Assembly: GCA_024291935.2 (NCBI GenBank)
Contig: CM044316.1
Span: 9,106,501-9,170,500, forward strand
Direction of reading: 5' to 3'
DNA from: Okapia johnstoni
Lineage: Eukaryota > Chordata > Mammalia > Artiodactyla > Giraffidae
DNA length: 64,000 nt
In this document: in pieces, positions 11,083 through 21,599 of the stretch
Numbering within the stretch: position 1 is the first letter of the stretch
Layout: every line of letters begins with the position of its first letter
Made by a program: the position numbers and the translations under genes
Notes under the pieces: model-generated
Seen by the model: only the letters and a program-made list of their open reading frames with translations
Told to the model about the DNA's origin: nothing
The model's database searches: none

Positions 11083-11187
11083 GAGGAGGTGATACCAGAT
11101 AGCTTGCTTTTCACACATGCACTGAGGAAAGGCCACATGAGTACACAGTGAAAAGGTGGCTATCTGCAACCATTATTTGACATTCAC

Positions 11188-11851
11188 TGAAGGTGAAAGA
11201 GGAGAGTGAAAAAGCTGTCTTAAAACTCAACATTCAAAAAACGAAGATCATGGCATCCAGTTCCATCACTTCATGGCAAATAGATGGGGAAAAATGGAAA
11301 CAGTGACACCCTTTATATTCTTGGAGTCCAAAATCACTGCAGACAGTGACTGCAGTCATGAAACTAAAAGACACTTGTTCCTTTGAAGAAAAGCTATGAC
11401 AAACCTAGACAGCATCTTAAAAAGCAGAAGCATCACTTTGCTGACAAAGGTCCATATAGTCAAAGCTATGGTTTTCCAGTAGTCAAGTATGGAAGTTAGG
11501 GTTGACCATAAAGAAGGGCTGAGGGCTGAAGAATTGATGCTTCTTGCAAGTCCCTTGGACAGCAAGGACATCAAACCAGTCAATCCTAAAGGAAGGACTG
11601 ATGCTGAAGCTAAAGCTCTAATACTTTGGCCACCTGATATAAAGAGCCGGCTCATTGGAAAAGACTCTGATGCTGGAAAAGATTGAGGGCTGGAGGAGAA
11701 GGGAGCGACAGAGGACGAGATGGCTGGATGGTATAACTGACTCAGTGGACATGAATTTGAGCAAACTCAGGGAGACAGTGAAGGACAGGGAAGCCTGGTG
11801 TGCTGTAATCCATGGGGTCACAAAGAGTTGGACACAGATGAGCAATTGAAC
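11188..11851 (+). mobile_element. BovB LINE, 5' truncated
   Basis: Starts in the RT thumb region ('gtgaaagaggagagtgaaaaag') and runs to the terminal 'gagcaattgaacaac'. The site used by other insertions in sister BovB copies ('taaaactcaacattc', 11221-11235) is empty here. Confidence 0.92.
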
Positions 11852-11962
11852 AACTGCTGGCACCTTGATCTTGGACTTCCCTCCTCCAGAATTGTGAGAA
11901 ATAAATTTCTTTTGTTTAAGTCACTCAGTCTGTGGTACTAAAGGGTTGAAAAAACAGGCTCC

Positions 11963-12339
11963 TGGACTTCTCTGGTGGTCCAGTGGTTAAGAATCCACCT
12001 GCCGATGCAGGGGACACAGGCTCAATCCCTGGTCCAGGAGTATTGCATATGCTGAGGAATAACTAAGCCCATGTGCCACAACTACTGAGCCCAAGCTTTA
12101 GCATGGTAAGCTGCAACTACTGAAGCCTGAGCACCCTAGAGCCTCTGCTGTACAAGAGAAGCCATTGCAATGAGAGGCCTGTGCACTGCACAACTAGAGA
12201 GTAACCCCCACTTGCCGCAACTAGAGAAAACCCTTGCACAGCAACGAAGACCCAGCACAGCCAAAAAAAAAAATAAACAAAAATTAAAAATAAACAAAAT
12301 AAAATAAAAATAAACAAAAATTAAAAATAAACAAAAACC
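11963..12339 (+). mobile_element. CHR-type SINE, long form
   Basis: Full-length forward copy from 'cctggacttctctggtggtcc' through 'gaccc agcacagcc' into a long A-rich tail of AAATAAACAAAA units. The flanks 'acaggctcct' and 'ccaggctcct' match as a target-site duplication. Confidence 0.92.
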
Positions 12340-12519
12340 CAGGCTCCTTTGCCTGGGGTATAATTTGTGTCCTAGAACTCCCTGCTTGATAAGTCTGAAT
12401 TTGGGACTTCACCTGACATCACACCCTGTGTGTGGCTTCTTCCTTTCACTGTCCTACTTCTCCTACTCCCTTAATGGTTTTCCTGTGAGTGCTTTGTAAT
12501 AAGTCACTTACACCTGAAT

Positions 12520-12590
12520 ATTTATTTATTGAGTTATTTGACTGTGTTGATGCTTAGTTACAGACATGGGATCTAGTTCCCTGACCAGAG
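12520..12590 (-). mobile_element. CHR-type SINE fragment
   Basis: Only the internal part survives ('gatgcttagttacagacatggg', 'tagttccctgaccag'). The tRNA-like head is missing. A GA-repeat (12588-12608) follows. Confidence 0.6.
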
Positions 12591-12604
12591 AGGAGAGAGA
12601 GAGA

Positions 12605-12715
12605 GAGATCTCCATTCTTTTGTGGATTCTTTTCTCATTAAGTTCATCACAGAATATTGAGTAGAGTTCCCAGTGCTATACAGTAGGTCCTTGTTGGTTA
12701 TCCGTTGTTCCTTTC
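12605..12715 (-). mobile_element. L1 3' UTR fragment
   Basis: 'cacagaatattgagtagagttcccagtgctatacagtagg' is the reverse complement of the artiodactyl L1 3' UTR. Confidence 0.75.
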
Positions 12716-12784
12716 CAACTTTTAATTTGAGAGCAATGAGTACTGAAAATTCTGACTCAAAAGAGTTGCAATAAAGAACATATG

Positions 12785-12960
12785 TCCTGATTATCACTGT
12801 ATGCCAGGTACTGTGATAAATCACTCAACGACAACCCTGCAAGGTAGGTGCTATTAACAATCTGCATTTTATGGATAAAGATAGGTTCTGTGTGAAAAAG
12901 TAATTCTTTAGTGGTTATGTAGTCACTGTACTGCTCAGTTTGGAATTAATTTCAAAATAT
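12785..12960 (-). mobile_element. MIR SINE fragment
   Basis: 'atgccaggtactgtgataaatcactc', 'ctgcaaggtaggtgctatta' and 'attttatggataaagatagg' are the reverse complement of the MIR 3' half. Confidence 0.6.
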
Positions 12961-12993
12961 TTTAGGAAGCATTCATTAATACTTGCCTGTAAA

Positions 12994-13270
12994 CACAGAC
13001 ACAGAAAATAAATTTATGGTTACCGAAGGAGAAAGTGTGGAGGGAGGAAAAATTAGGAGTTTGGGATTAACAGATACACATTACTTCATATAAAATAGAT
13101 AACCAACAGGTCCTACTATATTAGCACAGGGAACTACATTTAATATCTTGTAATAACCTATAATGGAAAATAATCTCTAAAATAATCTATATGTGTATAA
13201 CTGAGTCACTTTGTTGTACATTGGAAACTAGCACAACATTGTAAATCAACTATCCTTTAATAAAAAATAT
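12994..13270 (+). mobile_element. L1 3' end with target-site duplication
   Basis: A 5' truncated artiodactyl L1 3' UTR ('tggttaccgaaggagaaag', 'gtacattggaaactagcac'). It is flanked by a perfect 11-bp duplication TTGCCTGTAAA at 12983-12993 and 13271-13281, so both ends are certain. Confidence 0.92.
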
Positions 13271-13281
13271 TTGCCTGTAAA

Positions 13282-13796
13282 AGTAGATGAGAAAGGCTTA
13301 TGGCTTTATACTGTTGTTTTTTTTATACCATGAAGGAAATTAGTTTCCGTTGCATTAAAATAAAGAATGTTTATGTGAAAAGATGTACCCTTTGAAAGGA
13401 AGGAACCATAACTCTCAGATTTCCAAAGGAACTGTGACTCTAAAAATTATAAACCACTGAATTACAGGCAGTGGGTTGCAACAATGAATTAGCTCCTAGA
13501 TAAATTTGCAAAGTGAACTCTGGGCTACTGTTGATAAATGTAGCCATATACTTTTAAGTTTCTCTTTTGGTGCATTTAAAAATGAAGTTTTGCTTCTTTT
13601 GCTGGTATCACTTGTGGGTGCAGATGATGAATAATACTCTTGCAATTGAAAGGTAGGTGGTGTGTGGATAATGACTCAGTTGCCATGTGGCTCCTGGATG
13701 CTGAAGCCATACTTTTTGTATCAATCAGCTAATAGTACCATGATGCAATATAACAAACTGCCCCAAACTTAGTGGCTTATTCCAAGTAAGTGTTCA
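13282..13796. other. No gene; probable old LTR remnant at right
   Basis: 13282-13720 is unassigned. About 13725-13796 ('aacaaactgccccaaacttagtggctta') resembles an old mammalian LTR-type repeat that resumes at 14450 on the far side of the L1. Confidence 0.4.
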
Positions 13797-14440
13797 TTAT
13801 TTTTTTTTAAATCTCTTTTATTGAAGGATAGTTGATGGACAGTGTTGTGTTAATTTCTGCTGTATAGCGGGCTTCCCTGGTGACTCAGATGGTAAAGAAT
13901 CTGCCTGGCAATGCAGGAGACCCAGGTTCGATCCCTGAGTCAGGAAGATCCCCTGAAGAAGGGAATGGCTATCCACTCCAGTATTCTTGCCTGGAGAATT
14001 CCATGAACAGAGGAGCCTGGCAGGCTACATTCCATGGGGTCACATAGAGTTGGACACGACATAGTGACTAACACACATACACTTATATAGCACAGTGGTT
14101 CAGATATACATAAATATACATATATTCTTTTTCATATTCTTTTCCATTGTAATCTATCATAGGATATTGAATATTGTTCCCTGTGGTAAATAGTAGGACT
14201 TCATTGTTTATCCATTCTACATATAAATTTGCATCTGCTAATCCCAAACTCCCAGTCTATCCCTCCCCCACTATATCCATAAGTCTGTTTCAGTTTTGTA
14301 TATAACTTCGTTTGTGTCATATTTTATATTCCAAATATAAGTAATATCATACGATATCTGTCTTTCTCCTGATTTCACTTAGTATGACAATCTCTAAGTT
14401 CATACATGTTCTGCAAATGGCATTATTTCATTCTTTGAAA
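13797..14440 (-). mobile_element. L1 3' end, split by Bov-tA
   Basis: Begins with a T-run (13799-13809, the poly-A tail in reverse) and 'tcttttattgaaggatagttg'. It continues after the SINE with 'attgttccctgtggtaaatagtagg' and 'tttcacttagtatgacaatctc', the ORF2 tail. Confidence 0.88.
13868..14087 (+). mobile_element. Bov-tA SINE
   Basis: Full-length forward copy, 'gggcttccctggtgactcag' to 'gtgactaacacacatac'. It splits the L1 3' UTR. Flanks 'gtatagc' and 'atatagc'. Confidence 0.95.
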
Positions 14441-14669
14441 TAAACCTTTATTCTAATGCTTGTGGGTCTATATGTAAAGATTGGTTCAGAATTGATCTGT
14501 TCAAGGCATGGCTGGGTGACCCTGCTTCAAGTTGTGGATTGGCTGGACTCAAATGGGTAGGGTTGGCTTTACTCTGATCCGCATTTGTCAAATCTGTGGT
14601 CCACAATGCTATCTCAAAATATGTGTTGTGGGTGAGGGGCCTGGTGCAACTCTCTCAGTTTTGAGGCGT

Positions 14670-14990
14670 TTCCTTTCTCTAATTAGCAGCTTGTGGTTAG
14701 TCACTCAGTCATGTCCAACTGTTTGTGATGCCATGAACAGTAGCCCACCAGGCTCCTCTGTCCATGGGATTCTCCAGGCAAGAATACCAGAGTGGGTTGT
14801 CATTTCCTTCTCCAGTTAGCAGCTTGCTTATAGGTAAATAACTCCTTGCTAAAAACTAGCAAGGGGTACTCTTTCTGTACCCTTCTGATGTCTATGTCAG
14901 AAGCTTTCACTATCTCTTTTATACTTTAATAAAACTTTTTATACTTTAAAATTTTATACTTTAATAAAACTTTGCTAAACACACACACAC
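14670..14990 (+). mobile_element. Probable ruminant ERV LTR 3' part
   Basis: 'gtactctttctgtacccttctgatg' and 'tctcttttatactttaataaaac' resemble the 3' part of ruminant endogenous retrovirus LTRs, with the AATAAA polyadenylation signal. The 'ttttatactttaataaaactt' block is locally duplicated. Non-coding; a BovA (14694-14815) interrupts it. Confidence 0.5.
14694..14815 (-). mobile_element. BovA SINE monomer
   Basis: A single reverse BovA unit flanked by a perfect 11-bp duplication TTAGCAGCTTG at 14683-14693 and 14816-14826. That fixes both ends and shows the monomer moved as a unit. Confidence 0.95.
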
Positions 14991-15448
14991 ACAATCTGTG
15001 GCCCAGGAGAAAAGGGAAGCAACTTCTGGTGCCTGCTAGTCTCCTAAGAAAATATCAAGAGCTACATTAAATCCTGCAGACACATTTAAATCCTTTGTTC
15101 GCATCTGCTAACATTCCATTGGCAAAAGCAAGTCATATGGTCAAGCCCAATATCAGTGTAATAGGGAAATATATTCTACCTATGAGGGAGGACATTGCAC
15201 TTTTACATGCAAAGGGTCTAGATGTGTTGCATTTCTAGAAATTCACCCCACCTACCCAGAGCTGTCATGGTTAGATTATGGGAGGGAGGAAGGGTGGTCC
15301 TTATCCAATGGGCAGCAGATCTGAGAGACAAAGTGAGTTCTGATGACAACTTTGACAATGCTGGACCTAGTCATGCTGGGAGCCTGATACATCTTTGGAC
15401 TTCCCAGAGTCACCAATAAATAACCATCCCTGTCACTTCCCCCCTTCC
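14991..15448. other. No gene; old LTR-like remnant
   Basis: 15100-15200 ('acattccattggcaaaagcaagtcatatgg') resembles the internal part of an old mammalian LTR-type repeat also seen near 19210 and 22640. No coding signal. Confidence 0.35.
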
Positions 15449-15563
15449 CTATTTTTTTGGCCATGCCACGCGACTTGTGGGATCTTAGTTCCCTGACCAG
15501 GGACTGAACTCAGATTCTCAGCATTGAAAGCCCAAGTCCTAACTACTAGACTGCCAGAAAATT
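15449..15563 (-). mobile_element. CHR-type SINE, short form
   Basis: Reverse copy with 'ggccatgccacgcgacttgtgggatcttag' and a decayed head ('agactgccagaaaattc'). Confidence 0.82.
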
Positions 15564-16555
15564 CTGCACTACCCCCCGCCTTTTTTAAAGGGTGATCAAA
15601 CAGTACGGTTTATTTAAAATGAAAGAAAACCCAATAATTCTATATCTTAAAATCCCAAAAGAATAGCTCGCAATTTATTTAGTAAAGAAGCAGCTAGAAC
15701 TCACGTACATGAAGACTAGCTGTTATCATCCAGATTAGAAGGTGAGTCACACATTGAGGTAGGGAATTCTTTCAGGTTTTATGGAATCCTTTTAATCAGA
15801 TGCTCTGGGGGAAACAAACATGAATGTGGACTGCTATCTGACCAGAGGCCAAAAAAAGAAGCAGAAAAGAAAAAGATTTTTTTTTCCTTCCAGACTGGAT
15901 GGCTCTTGGTTAGAGAGCAAATAGTGGATGAAGTGGTAACCACATGACAGTGAAATATTGTATTCCAGTAAAGCTCCCTCTGGCTCCCCTCTGGCCAGCA
16001 GCCCTCATGGCCTTGACTGACTCCTGATTCTGACCTTATTTTTGCAGACGCTCCAACTCACTTGTCCTTCCCCTTGGTCTCAGATGTGTGTTTGCACACA
16101 ACCCTCCAGGCTGCTTCTATGCCCCAGGACCTAGTTTCCCTAAAACAAGGAATTTAATTTGATCACCTGCCTGTCCTTGGTCTGTACAGTACCAGGCTGT
16201 GGGAGTGGCTGTCCTCCTCAGCATGTGCTCATGACTGCAGTGCATCGTCCTCTCTGTGTCCTGTGGTCCTTTGCTGGGGTTTGCCTATCGTTATCATGAG
16301 CAGCTAGAGAGGGAGCCTGGTGATAGGCCAGGCATGAGCTCCACGCAGGCAGCTTCCTCCAGAGTCTGCAGTGTCCTGGTGCTGTTTCTTGGCAGTGGGT
16401 CCTGACCTCACCCCTCACCCTTGACCCTGGCTGAGGTGGCATAGGTCCACCACGCTTGGGGTGAACCCCAGAGACAGCAAACACCTCTTTCCTGCACGAG
16501 GGACCTGTGGGGCTTCAAGAAATCCTGGACCCCCAATTCCCGTTTTGATTAAATG
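15564..16555. other. No gene recognised
   Basis: About 1 kb with no repeat I can name. The part after 15980 is richer in GC. An 88-codon reverse frame (16218-16484) has no recognisable domain. Confidence 0.4.
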
Positions 16556-16750
16556 ATTTTTAAAAAAGATTTTTTTGGATGTGGACCATTTTAAAAATCT
16601 TTATTGAATTGGTTACAATACTGACTCTTAGGTTTTGTGTTTTTTTGGCTGTGAGGCATGTGGGGTTTTTAGTTCCCCAATCAGGGATCAAACCTATACC
16701 AGCTGTGTAGGAAGGTGAAGTCCTAACCGTTGGACCACCAGGGAAGTCCC
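16556..16750 (-). mobile_element. CHR-type SINE with long 3' tail
   Basis: 16556-16630 ('ggaccattttaaaaatctttattgaattggttac') is the reverse of the extended 3' tail also seen in the forward copy at 24037-24231. It is followed by the usual body and 'ggaccaccagggaagtcccc'. Confidence 0.85.
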
Positions 16751-16856
16751 CAATTCAACAGTTTTGAATCAGGATCTTGTCACCTGCAACCACATGATTC
16801 CCAGTAGGTACTCTTTTTACAGTAAATTAGAGTGCTCATTTCTTCTTACCAACTAC

Positions 16857-17083
16857 AGCATGCGTGCTAAGTGGCTTCAGTAGTGTCTGATTCTTTGTGA
16901 CCCTATGGACTCTAGCTCCCCAGGCTTCTCTGGCTATGAGATTCTCTAGGCAAGAAATACTGGAGTGGACTGCCATGCCCTCCACCAGGGGATCTTCCTG
17001 ACCCAGGGACCGAACCCGCATCTCTTACGTCTCCTGCATTGGCAGGTGGGTTCTTTATCGCTAGCGCCTCCTGGGAAGCCCCC
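16857..17083 (-). mobile_element. Bov-tA SINE
   Basis: Reverse copy from 'gcatgcgtgctaagtggc' to 'cgcctcctgggaagccccc'. Essentially full length. Confidence 0.92.
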
Positions 17084-17561
17084 CTAGATAACAACAACAG
17101 CACTGAGTGTTAATATTTCTTTTTAGTTTTTTTCCAATTTTCCAGTGAAGAATGGTATACCTTGTTTAAACTTCATTTATTTACCAGTAATATTGGATGT
17201 CTCCACACACTTAGTGGCCATTTATATTTCTCTTTTGTGAACTGAATTTAGCTTACTTTGGCAATATGCTGATTTTTCAAGCTGGAGTTGGGTTTGCCTA
17301 GGGAGACATTTCCCAAGTGTTTTGGGTGTTGAAATGGTTTTTGCTGTTGATTAGAACATCCCTCCAGGCTGAGAGTGTTTCTACCTTCATGTAGCTGATG
17401 TTTCCTGAGGAAATGAGCACATAACAACTTGTGCCACCTTTTCCAACAGCCTTGATGAATGTTATTTTGGGTTAGAGAGCTAGAGTAAGAAAAGACAGAA
17501 GGTAAGACAGCTGTCACAAGATCTCCAAAAAGTGGCATCATATTTCACAATTTCACAGTGC
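17084..17561. other. No gene; possible old L1 piece
   Basis: 17130-17260 ('ggatgtctccacacacttagtggcc', 'cttttgtgaactg') may be reverse L1M ORF2. The remainder is unassigned. Confidence 0.3.
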
Positions 17562-17692
17562 CCTGAAGGAAGGCATGGCAACCCACTCCAGTATTCTTGC
17601 CTGGAGAATACCACGGACAGAGGAGCCTGGCAGGCTATAGTCCATGGGATTACAAAGAGTCAAACATGACTGAAGTGACTTAGCATGCACGC
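17562..17692 (+). mobile_element. BovA SINE monomer
   Basis: 'ggaaggcatggcaacccactcc' to 'gactgaagtgacttagcatgc'. There is no tRNA-like head. Confidence 0.88.
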
Positions 17693-17934
17693 GTGCTCTG
17701 TGAAGCATGACAACTTCCTACGAGAAATCTGATGCTCATAAGAAAATTTGCCTATTAAAACAACCTGAACTGATGAATCCAGCTAATTTCCAGGAGTGGA
17801 GAACAGCACAGAAAGGGAAACATTATTTTTTTTAAGGATGCTCTTCATTGTCATTTGGAGATCTGAGACTAGAATTCTGGTATCTGGAAGTTTAGCTCCT
17901 AAATCCTGGGGGAGGCAGAGGAGTGGAGTGGTTG

Positions 17935-18058
17935 AAATCCTTGCTCCACAAATTGTGATACCTGGCTTAGCAGCATCAGTACCACCTGAGAACTTTCTAG
18001 AAACTTGAAATCTCCACCTCTGCCCTGGACTTACAAATCAGAACCTTCTTCATGGGCT
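17935..18058 (+). mobile_element. hAT-type (MER5/MER20-like) remnant
   Basis: 'agcagcatcagtaccacctgagaactttctagaaac' is typical of small non-autonomous hAT elements of mammals. Terminal repeats are not intact. Confidence 0.45.
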
Positions 18059-18378
18059 TTTGGAGCATGATAATCCCAGCTTCCAATTCTGTTTGCACCA
18101 CTAATTGGTTTCAGGATTTGGGGCAAATTATATATTTAGTTATTATTATAAAAAAATTAATTTTGGCTGGCCTGGGTCTTTGTTGCTGCTCAAGGGCTTT
18201 CTCTAGTTGTGGTGAGTGGGCTTCTCCATGAGGTGGCTTCTCTTGTTTCAGAGCATGGTCTCTAGAGAGTGGGTTCAGTAGTTGTGGCACATGGGGTTAG
18301 TTGCCCTGTGGCATGCTGAATCTTAGTTCCCGGACCATGCATTGAATGCATGTCCTCTGCACTGGCAGGCAGATTCTT

Positions 18379-18577
18379 CTTTTTTTTTTTTTAAATCCTT
18401 AATCCTCACATTATTATTATTATTCCCACTTTTACAAATGAGTAAACCAAAGCACACAGAGAATCAAATAGCTAGCCCAAAGTCACATAGCCAGTAACCA
18501 ACAAAACTGGGATGTGAATCTGTGTTTGCTTGTTGATGCCATAGCCCATTCCTTTCACAGCAAACTCGAGGTCCATG
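18379..18577 (-). mobile_element. Retroposed MIR-containing transcript
   Basis: The insert is flanked by a perfect 15-bp duplication GGCAGGCAGATTCTT (18364-18378 and 18578-18592). It starts with a T-run (18380-18392), the poly-A tail of a reverse-strand insertion. Its body is a MIR in the same reverse sense ('aatcctcacattattattattattccc', 'agcccaaagtcacatagccag') plus ~30 bases of unknown 5' sequence. MIR ceased moving long before CHR SINEs existed, so this is best read as an RNA containing a MIR copied in by LINE machinery. Confidence 0.75.
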
Positions 18578-18600
18578 GGCAGGCAGATTCTTGACCACTG

Positions 18601-18817
18601 CTACTGCTGCTGCTGCTAAGTCACTTCAGTCGTGTCCGACTCTGTGCGACCCCACGGACTGGAGCCTACCAGGTTCCTCCATCCATGGGATTTTCCAGGC
18701 AAGAATACTGGAGTGGGTTGCCATTTCCTTCTCCAGGACATCGTCCTGACCCAGGGATTGAACCCGGGTCTCCTGCATTGCAGGCAGACGCTTTACCATC
18801 TGAGCCACCAGGGAAGC
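18601..18817 (-). mobile_element. Bov-tA SINE
   Basis: Reverse copy with a perfect 12-bp duplication TCTTGACCACTG at 18589-18600 and 18818-18829. It lies inside the CHR SINE and is among the youngest layers of the nest. Confidence 0.95.
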
Positions 18818-18935
18818 TCTTGACCACTGGACCAGTGGAAGTCCTGAGTCTCATTTTCTTTATTTGCGAAATAGGACCGGTAAAAGTAACCAATTCACTG
18901 GATGGTTGTGAGGATTAAATGAACTAGCCTATTGG

Positions 18936-19290
18936 ATTAGGGTAAATGTTAAGACGCTATAACAAAAAGGATCCCCCAGTACGGTAGCTTAAGAGAACAC
19001 AGACCATTGTTTCTCTTTCCCATGGCAGTCTTTCATGAGCTGTCTTGTCAGGGCAGAGCTGTTCCACACACCATCATTTCCAGGATCCTGCTTCTTCTTG
19101 TTGCTTTGCCATTCCTTACGGCATTGTCTTCATCAGATGGATTCAGATTGGATTATAGGCGCATCTACATTCCAATTCTTGGACAAGCCATTCATCACTT
19201 TGGCTCACGTTTCATTGGCAAGATCTTACTCATATGGCCACACCCAGCCCCAGGGGAGGCAGAGAAATGTAGCCTTCAATCTGAGCCCCC
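18936..19290 (-). mobile_element. Old MaLR/LTR-type repeat remnant
   Basis: 'gctataacaaaaaggatcccccagtacgg' and 'catatggccacacccagccccaggggaggc' match the reverse pattern of old mammalian LTR repeats seen elsewhere in the window. Strongly diverged. Confidence 0.45.
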
Positions 19291-20144
19291 CTGAGCCCTC
19301 TCTAGACATCTCCACAGCACCTGCATCAGAGTCTTCCCACAGAGTCTGGCTTGATGAATTTCAGCTTCTGCTGTTGCATTATTATTATTATTTACTGTGA
19401 TGTTTCTCAGCTGAGAAGCACTTTCGACCTTTGATCCTGCCACACGACTTGTGGTAACGTCACAGGTTGTGATATATCACTGCCTCTGCTATTTGGAGGA
19501 GGCAGTTATCCAGTTCTTTCTAATTACCTGGACAGGAGGGAGATGAATAGTCCTGCAGTCACCAGGGGATTTAGCAGCCATGGTGGATTTAGAATACTTC
19601 CCCATGTGTGGGTGGCTGATTAGCTGTATTTGCTAAGTACCTAACAGCTGCTATTAGCATTTAATGATCTTAATTCCCCAAGTGGCTTGGTGGCAGAAAA
19701 GCTGTTCTCTGTATTTTTCCCTGCCAAGGTTCCCAGGGGACAAATATTTGCTCTCAGCATCTGTATGTTAGGGACCAGGAAGGAGTATTCTCCCGATCCT
19801 GAAAATTTCTAGTCAAGGGAATTTGTAATAGAGCCCACATTTGGTGGAAAGGTTAAACCCCGAGATTGAAACTGCTCTGACTTCATCCCAGGGGCAAATG
19901 GATTACGTTCTGTCAAAGCATTTGCCTCTAGAGATGAACCAGGGAAATTTTTTTTTTCCTCTATATTCAGTAAGAGTTTGGCTTCTTGGTACTAAACTGG
20001 AAATCGTTGCTTTGCTAGCTTTCTTGTTCACAGTGTTAGGAATGTCCTTACTAGCCCCCCAAAGAATTACCTTGCAGATAAATACAAAGTAATGTTTGGA
20101 AATGGATTTTCTTAAGATTTTCAGCCAGAGTTTTAAAACTTCAG
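19291..20144. other. Repeat-poor stretch without a gene
   Basis: No repeat is recognised apart from short ATT runs at 19380-19392. 19600-19680 has clustered homeobox-like TAAT motifs and an E-box CAGCTG, which is weak evidence of anything. Open frames here lack recognisable domains. Confidence 0.35.
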
Positions 20145-20410
20145 CTATACTACCTGCTGGCTGTGGTCCCATCACTTAGTCTTTCTAGACCTTTATTTTT
20201 TTGTTTATAAAATGAGATTAACAATAGTAACTACTTCATAGAGTTGAAGATTAAATGAATTAATACAGATAAAATATTGGGTTGGTCAAAAAGTTAGTTT
20301 GGATTTTCCCATAACATCTATGGAAACTCAAAAGAAATTTTTGGCCAACCCAATACTCAGAATGGTGCCTGGCATAGCATGTGTAAATATTAGCTATATT
20401 ATTACTGTTA
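20145..20410 (+). mobile_element. MIR SINE split by a mariner-type element
   Basis: The left part has 'cccatcacttagtctttctagacc' and 'ataaaatgagattaacaatagtaac'. The right part (20356-20410) has 'ctcagaatggtgcctggcatag' and 'tattagctatattattac'. It is a forward MIR with a 77-bp insertion. Confidence 0.8.
20277..20353. mobile_element. Mariner-type miniature hairpin element
   Basis: A 77-bp palindromic element flanked by TA dinucleotides (20275-20276 and 20354-20355). Left terminus TTGGGTTGGTCAAAAAGTT; the right terminus read in reverse is TTGGGTTGGCCAAAAATTT. The arms pair over most of their length, leaving a short loop near 20311-20319. This is the short mariner-like MITE of bovid genomes. 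Similar hairpins are thought to underlie the bovine miR-2284/2285 microRNA families (recalled, not checked). Confidence 0.9.
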
Positions 20411-20439
20411 GTAAAAACAGTTGTAAGTAAATCCCAGCA

Positions 20440-21080
20440 TGTTCTTATCCTCTTCCTTCCATGGCAGGCACTGTCTTTGGTGTCTCCCGTTTCACCAAGA
20501 TAAGCTTAGCCATATATTTCTTTTTATTTTTTCTGTTTGGGATATGTTATGATTCTTGAATCAGAGGACTAATTTCTCATAAGTTTTAGAAAATTTGTAG
20601 TTCTTGATCTCATTAAGTGTTGCCTTTCCTCCACTTTCTCTTTTTGATCCTCCTGGGTCTTTGATTAGATGTACTTTGGGTTTAATCATCTTATTCTTCG
20701 TTTCTCTTATTCTTATTCTGTATCTTATCTTTCTTTGTGTTACTGTCCAGTTTATTTCCTTAGCTATGTCTCCCAGTTCACTCCTTTTCTCTTGGGTTGA
20801 GTTTAAGCTGCTTTTAATTAGTTGAGTTTTATATTTTTTATTTTTACAGATTTTATTTTAAAAACTATTTCCCCCTCAACTTTCTTGTTGTTTGATCATC
20901 TTTGTGACTGCATCCTTAATTTTATTTTTACTATTTCACCTGTTGTTGCTCTTTGTACCTGGCAATTCCAGTATCTGAGAACCTTGGAAAGATGTTCAAG
21001 TCTGTTGTTGATTATTTCTCCAATCTTTTGGTCAGAGCAGTTTCTCATGGTTTTGGACTTTTTAAAATTTTGAAATTAAA
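20440..21080. other. AT-rich, possibly old L1
   Basis: T-rich sequence ('tttattctgtatcttatctttctttgtg', 'tttggtcagagcagtttctc') suggests reverse old L1 DNA but I cannot place it. Open frames at 20604 and 20822 are hydrophobic because of base composition. Confidence 0.3.
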
Positions 21081-21124
21081 AGTATGAATTTAAAATTACT
21101 CATCTAGTGCTGTGCCTGTGTATA

Positions 21125-21310
21125 AGATTCCTGGGACTGAATCATTTCTTCACCACCTGCTAGCAGTGTGAACTCTACTTTCCGTGTCTTGGCTCCCTAT
21201 CCAAAAATGGGGTGAATAATGGTATCTCATAAGGGTGTTTCTGAATTTCATGAGTTGATAACTGCAAAGGGTTTAGAACAGTGCCTGACACATACTTAGT
21301 CCTCATTAGG
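21125..21310 (+). mobile_element. MIR SINE
   Basis: 'ggactgaatcatttcttcaccacctgc', 'ggggtgaataatggtatctcat', 'agaacagtgcctgacacatac' follow the MIR order. Confidence 0.65.
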
Positions 21311-21599
21311 GTGACACTTTGTTTATACCAATACTCATTTATTTAATTAATGATAAATGGATGAATGCAGTCTTGGTTTCCTCACCTTAAAATAAAGGAG
21401 TCAAATTAAAAAAAATTGGCTGTACAGTCCTTTCAAGTTTAAGATTCATTGGTTTCCATATTTAATATGTATGGCTTGTAATATTTCTGAAGGCATATGA
21501 GCATATAAGTGTGACATTTTATTAACAAAATTTGTTAATAAAATTCACAAGGAATAAAGGATAATATAACTTAAAGACACAGGCTATGCCCCAAATGGA
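21311..21599. other. No gene recognised
   Basis: AT-rich, nothing assigned. 21515-21545 contains a short inverted 'ttattaacaaaatttgttaataa', a perfect 23-bp palindrome. Confidence 0.4.

Larger units (their letters stand above)
10745..11943 (+). mobile_element. MLT1-type MaLR LTR, split by CHR and BovB
   Basis: The left part has 'tatattgaagccctaactccc' and 'atttggagatggggactttat'. The right part (11852-11943) has 'ggcaccttgatcttggacttcc', 'ccagaattgtgagaaataaattt' and 'actcagtctgtggta'. These are the two ends of an MLT1 LTR. Its body is split by a CHR SINE (10919) and a BovB (11188). Confidence 0.85.
18141..18845 (-). mobile_element. CHR-type SINE, long form, doubly interrupted
   Basis: Pieces 18141-18378, 18578-18600 and 18830-18845 join into one reverse CHR copy: 'ggctggcctgggtctttg' through 'ggcaggcagattctt', then 'gaccactg', then 'gaccagtggaagtcc'. 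The interruptions are a retroposed MIR-containing sequence and a Bov-tA, each with its own duplication. Confidence 0.85.
18059..18935 (+). mobile_element. MIR SINE, host of a nested stack
   Basis: The left part (18070-18140) has 'aatcccagcttccaattctg' and 'tttcaggatttggggcaaatta'. The right part (18846-18935) has 'gagtctcattttctttatttgcg' and 'ggttgtgaggattaaatgaac'. Together they are one forward MIR. A CHR SINE, itself twice interrupted, sits between them. Confidence 0.7.
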
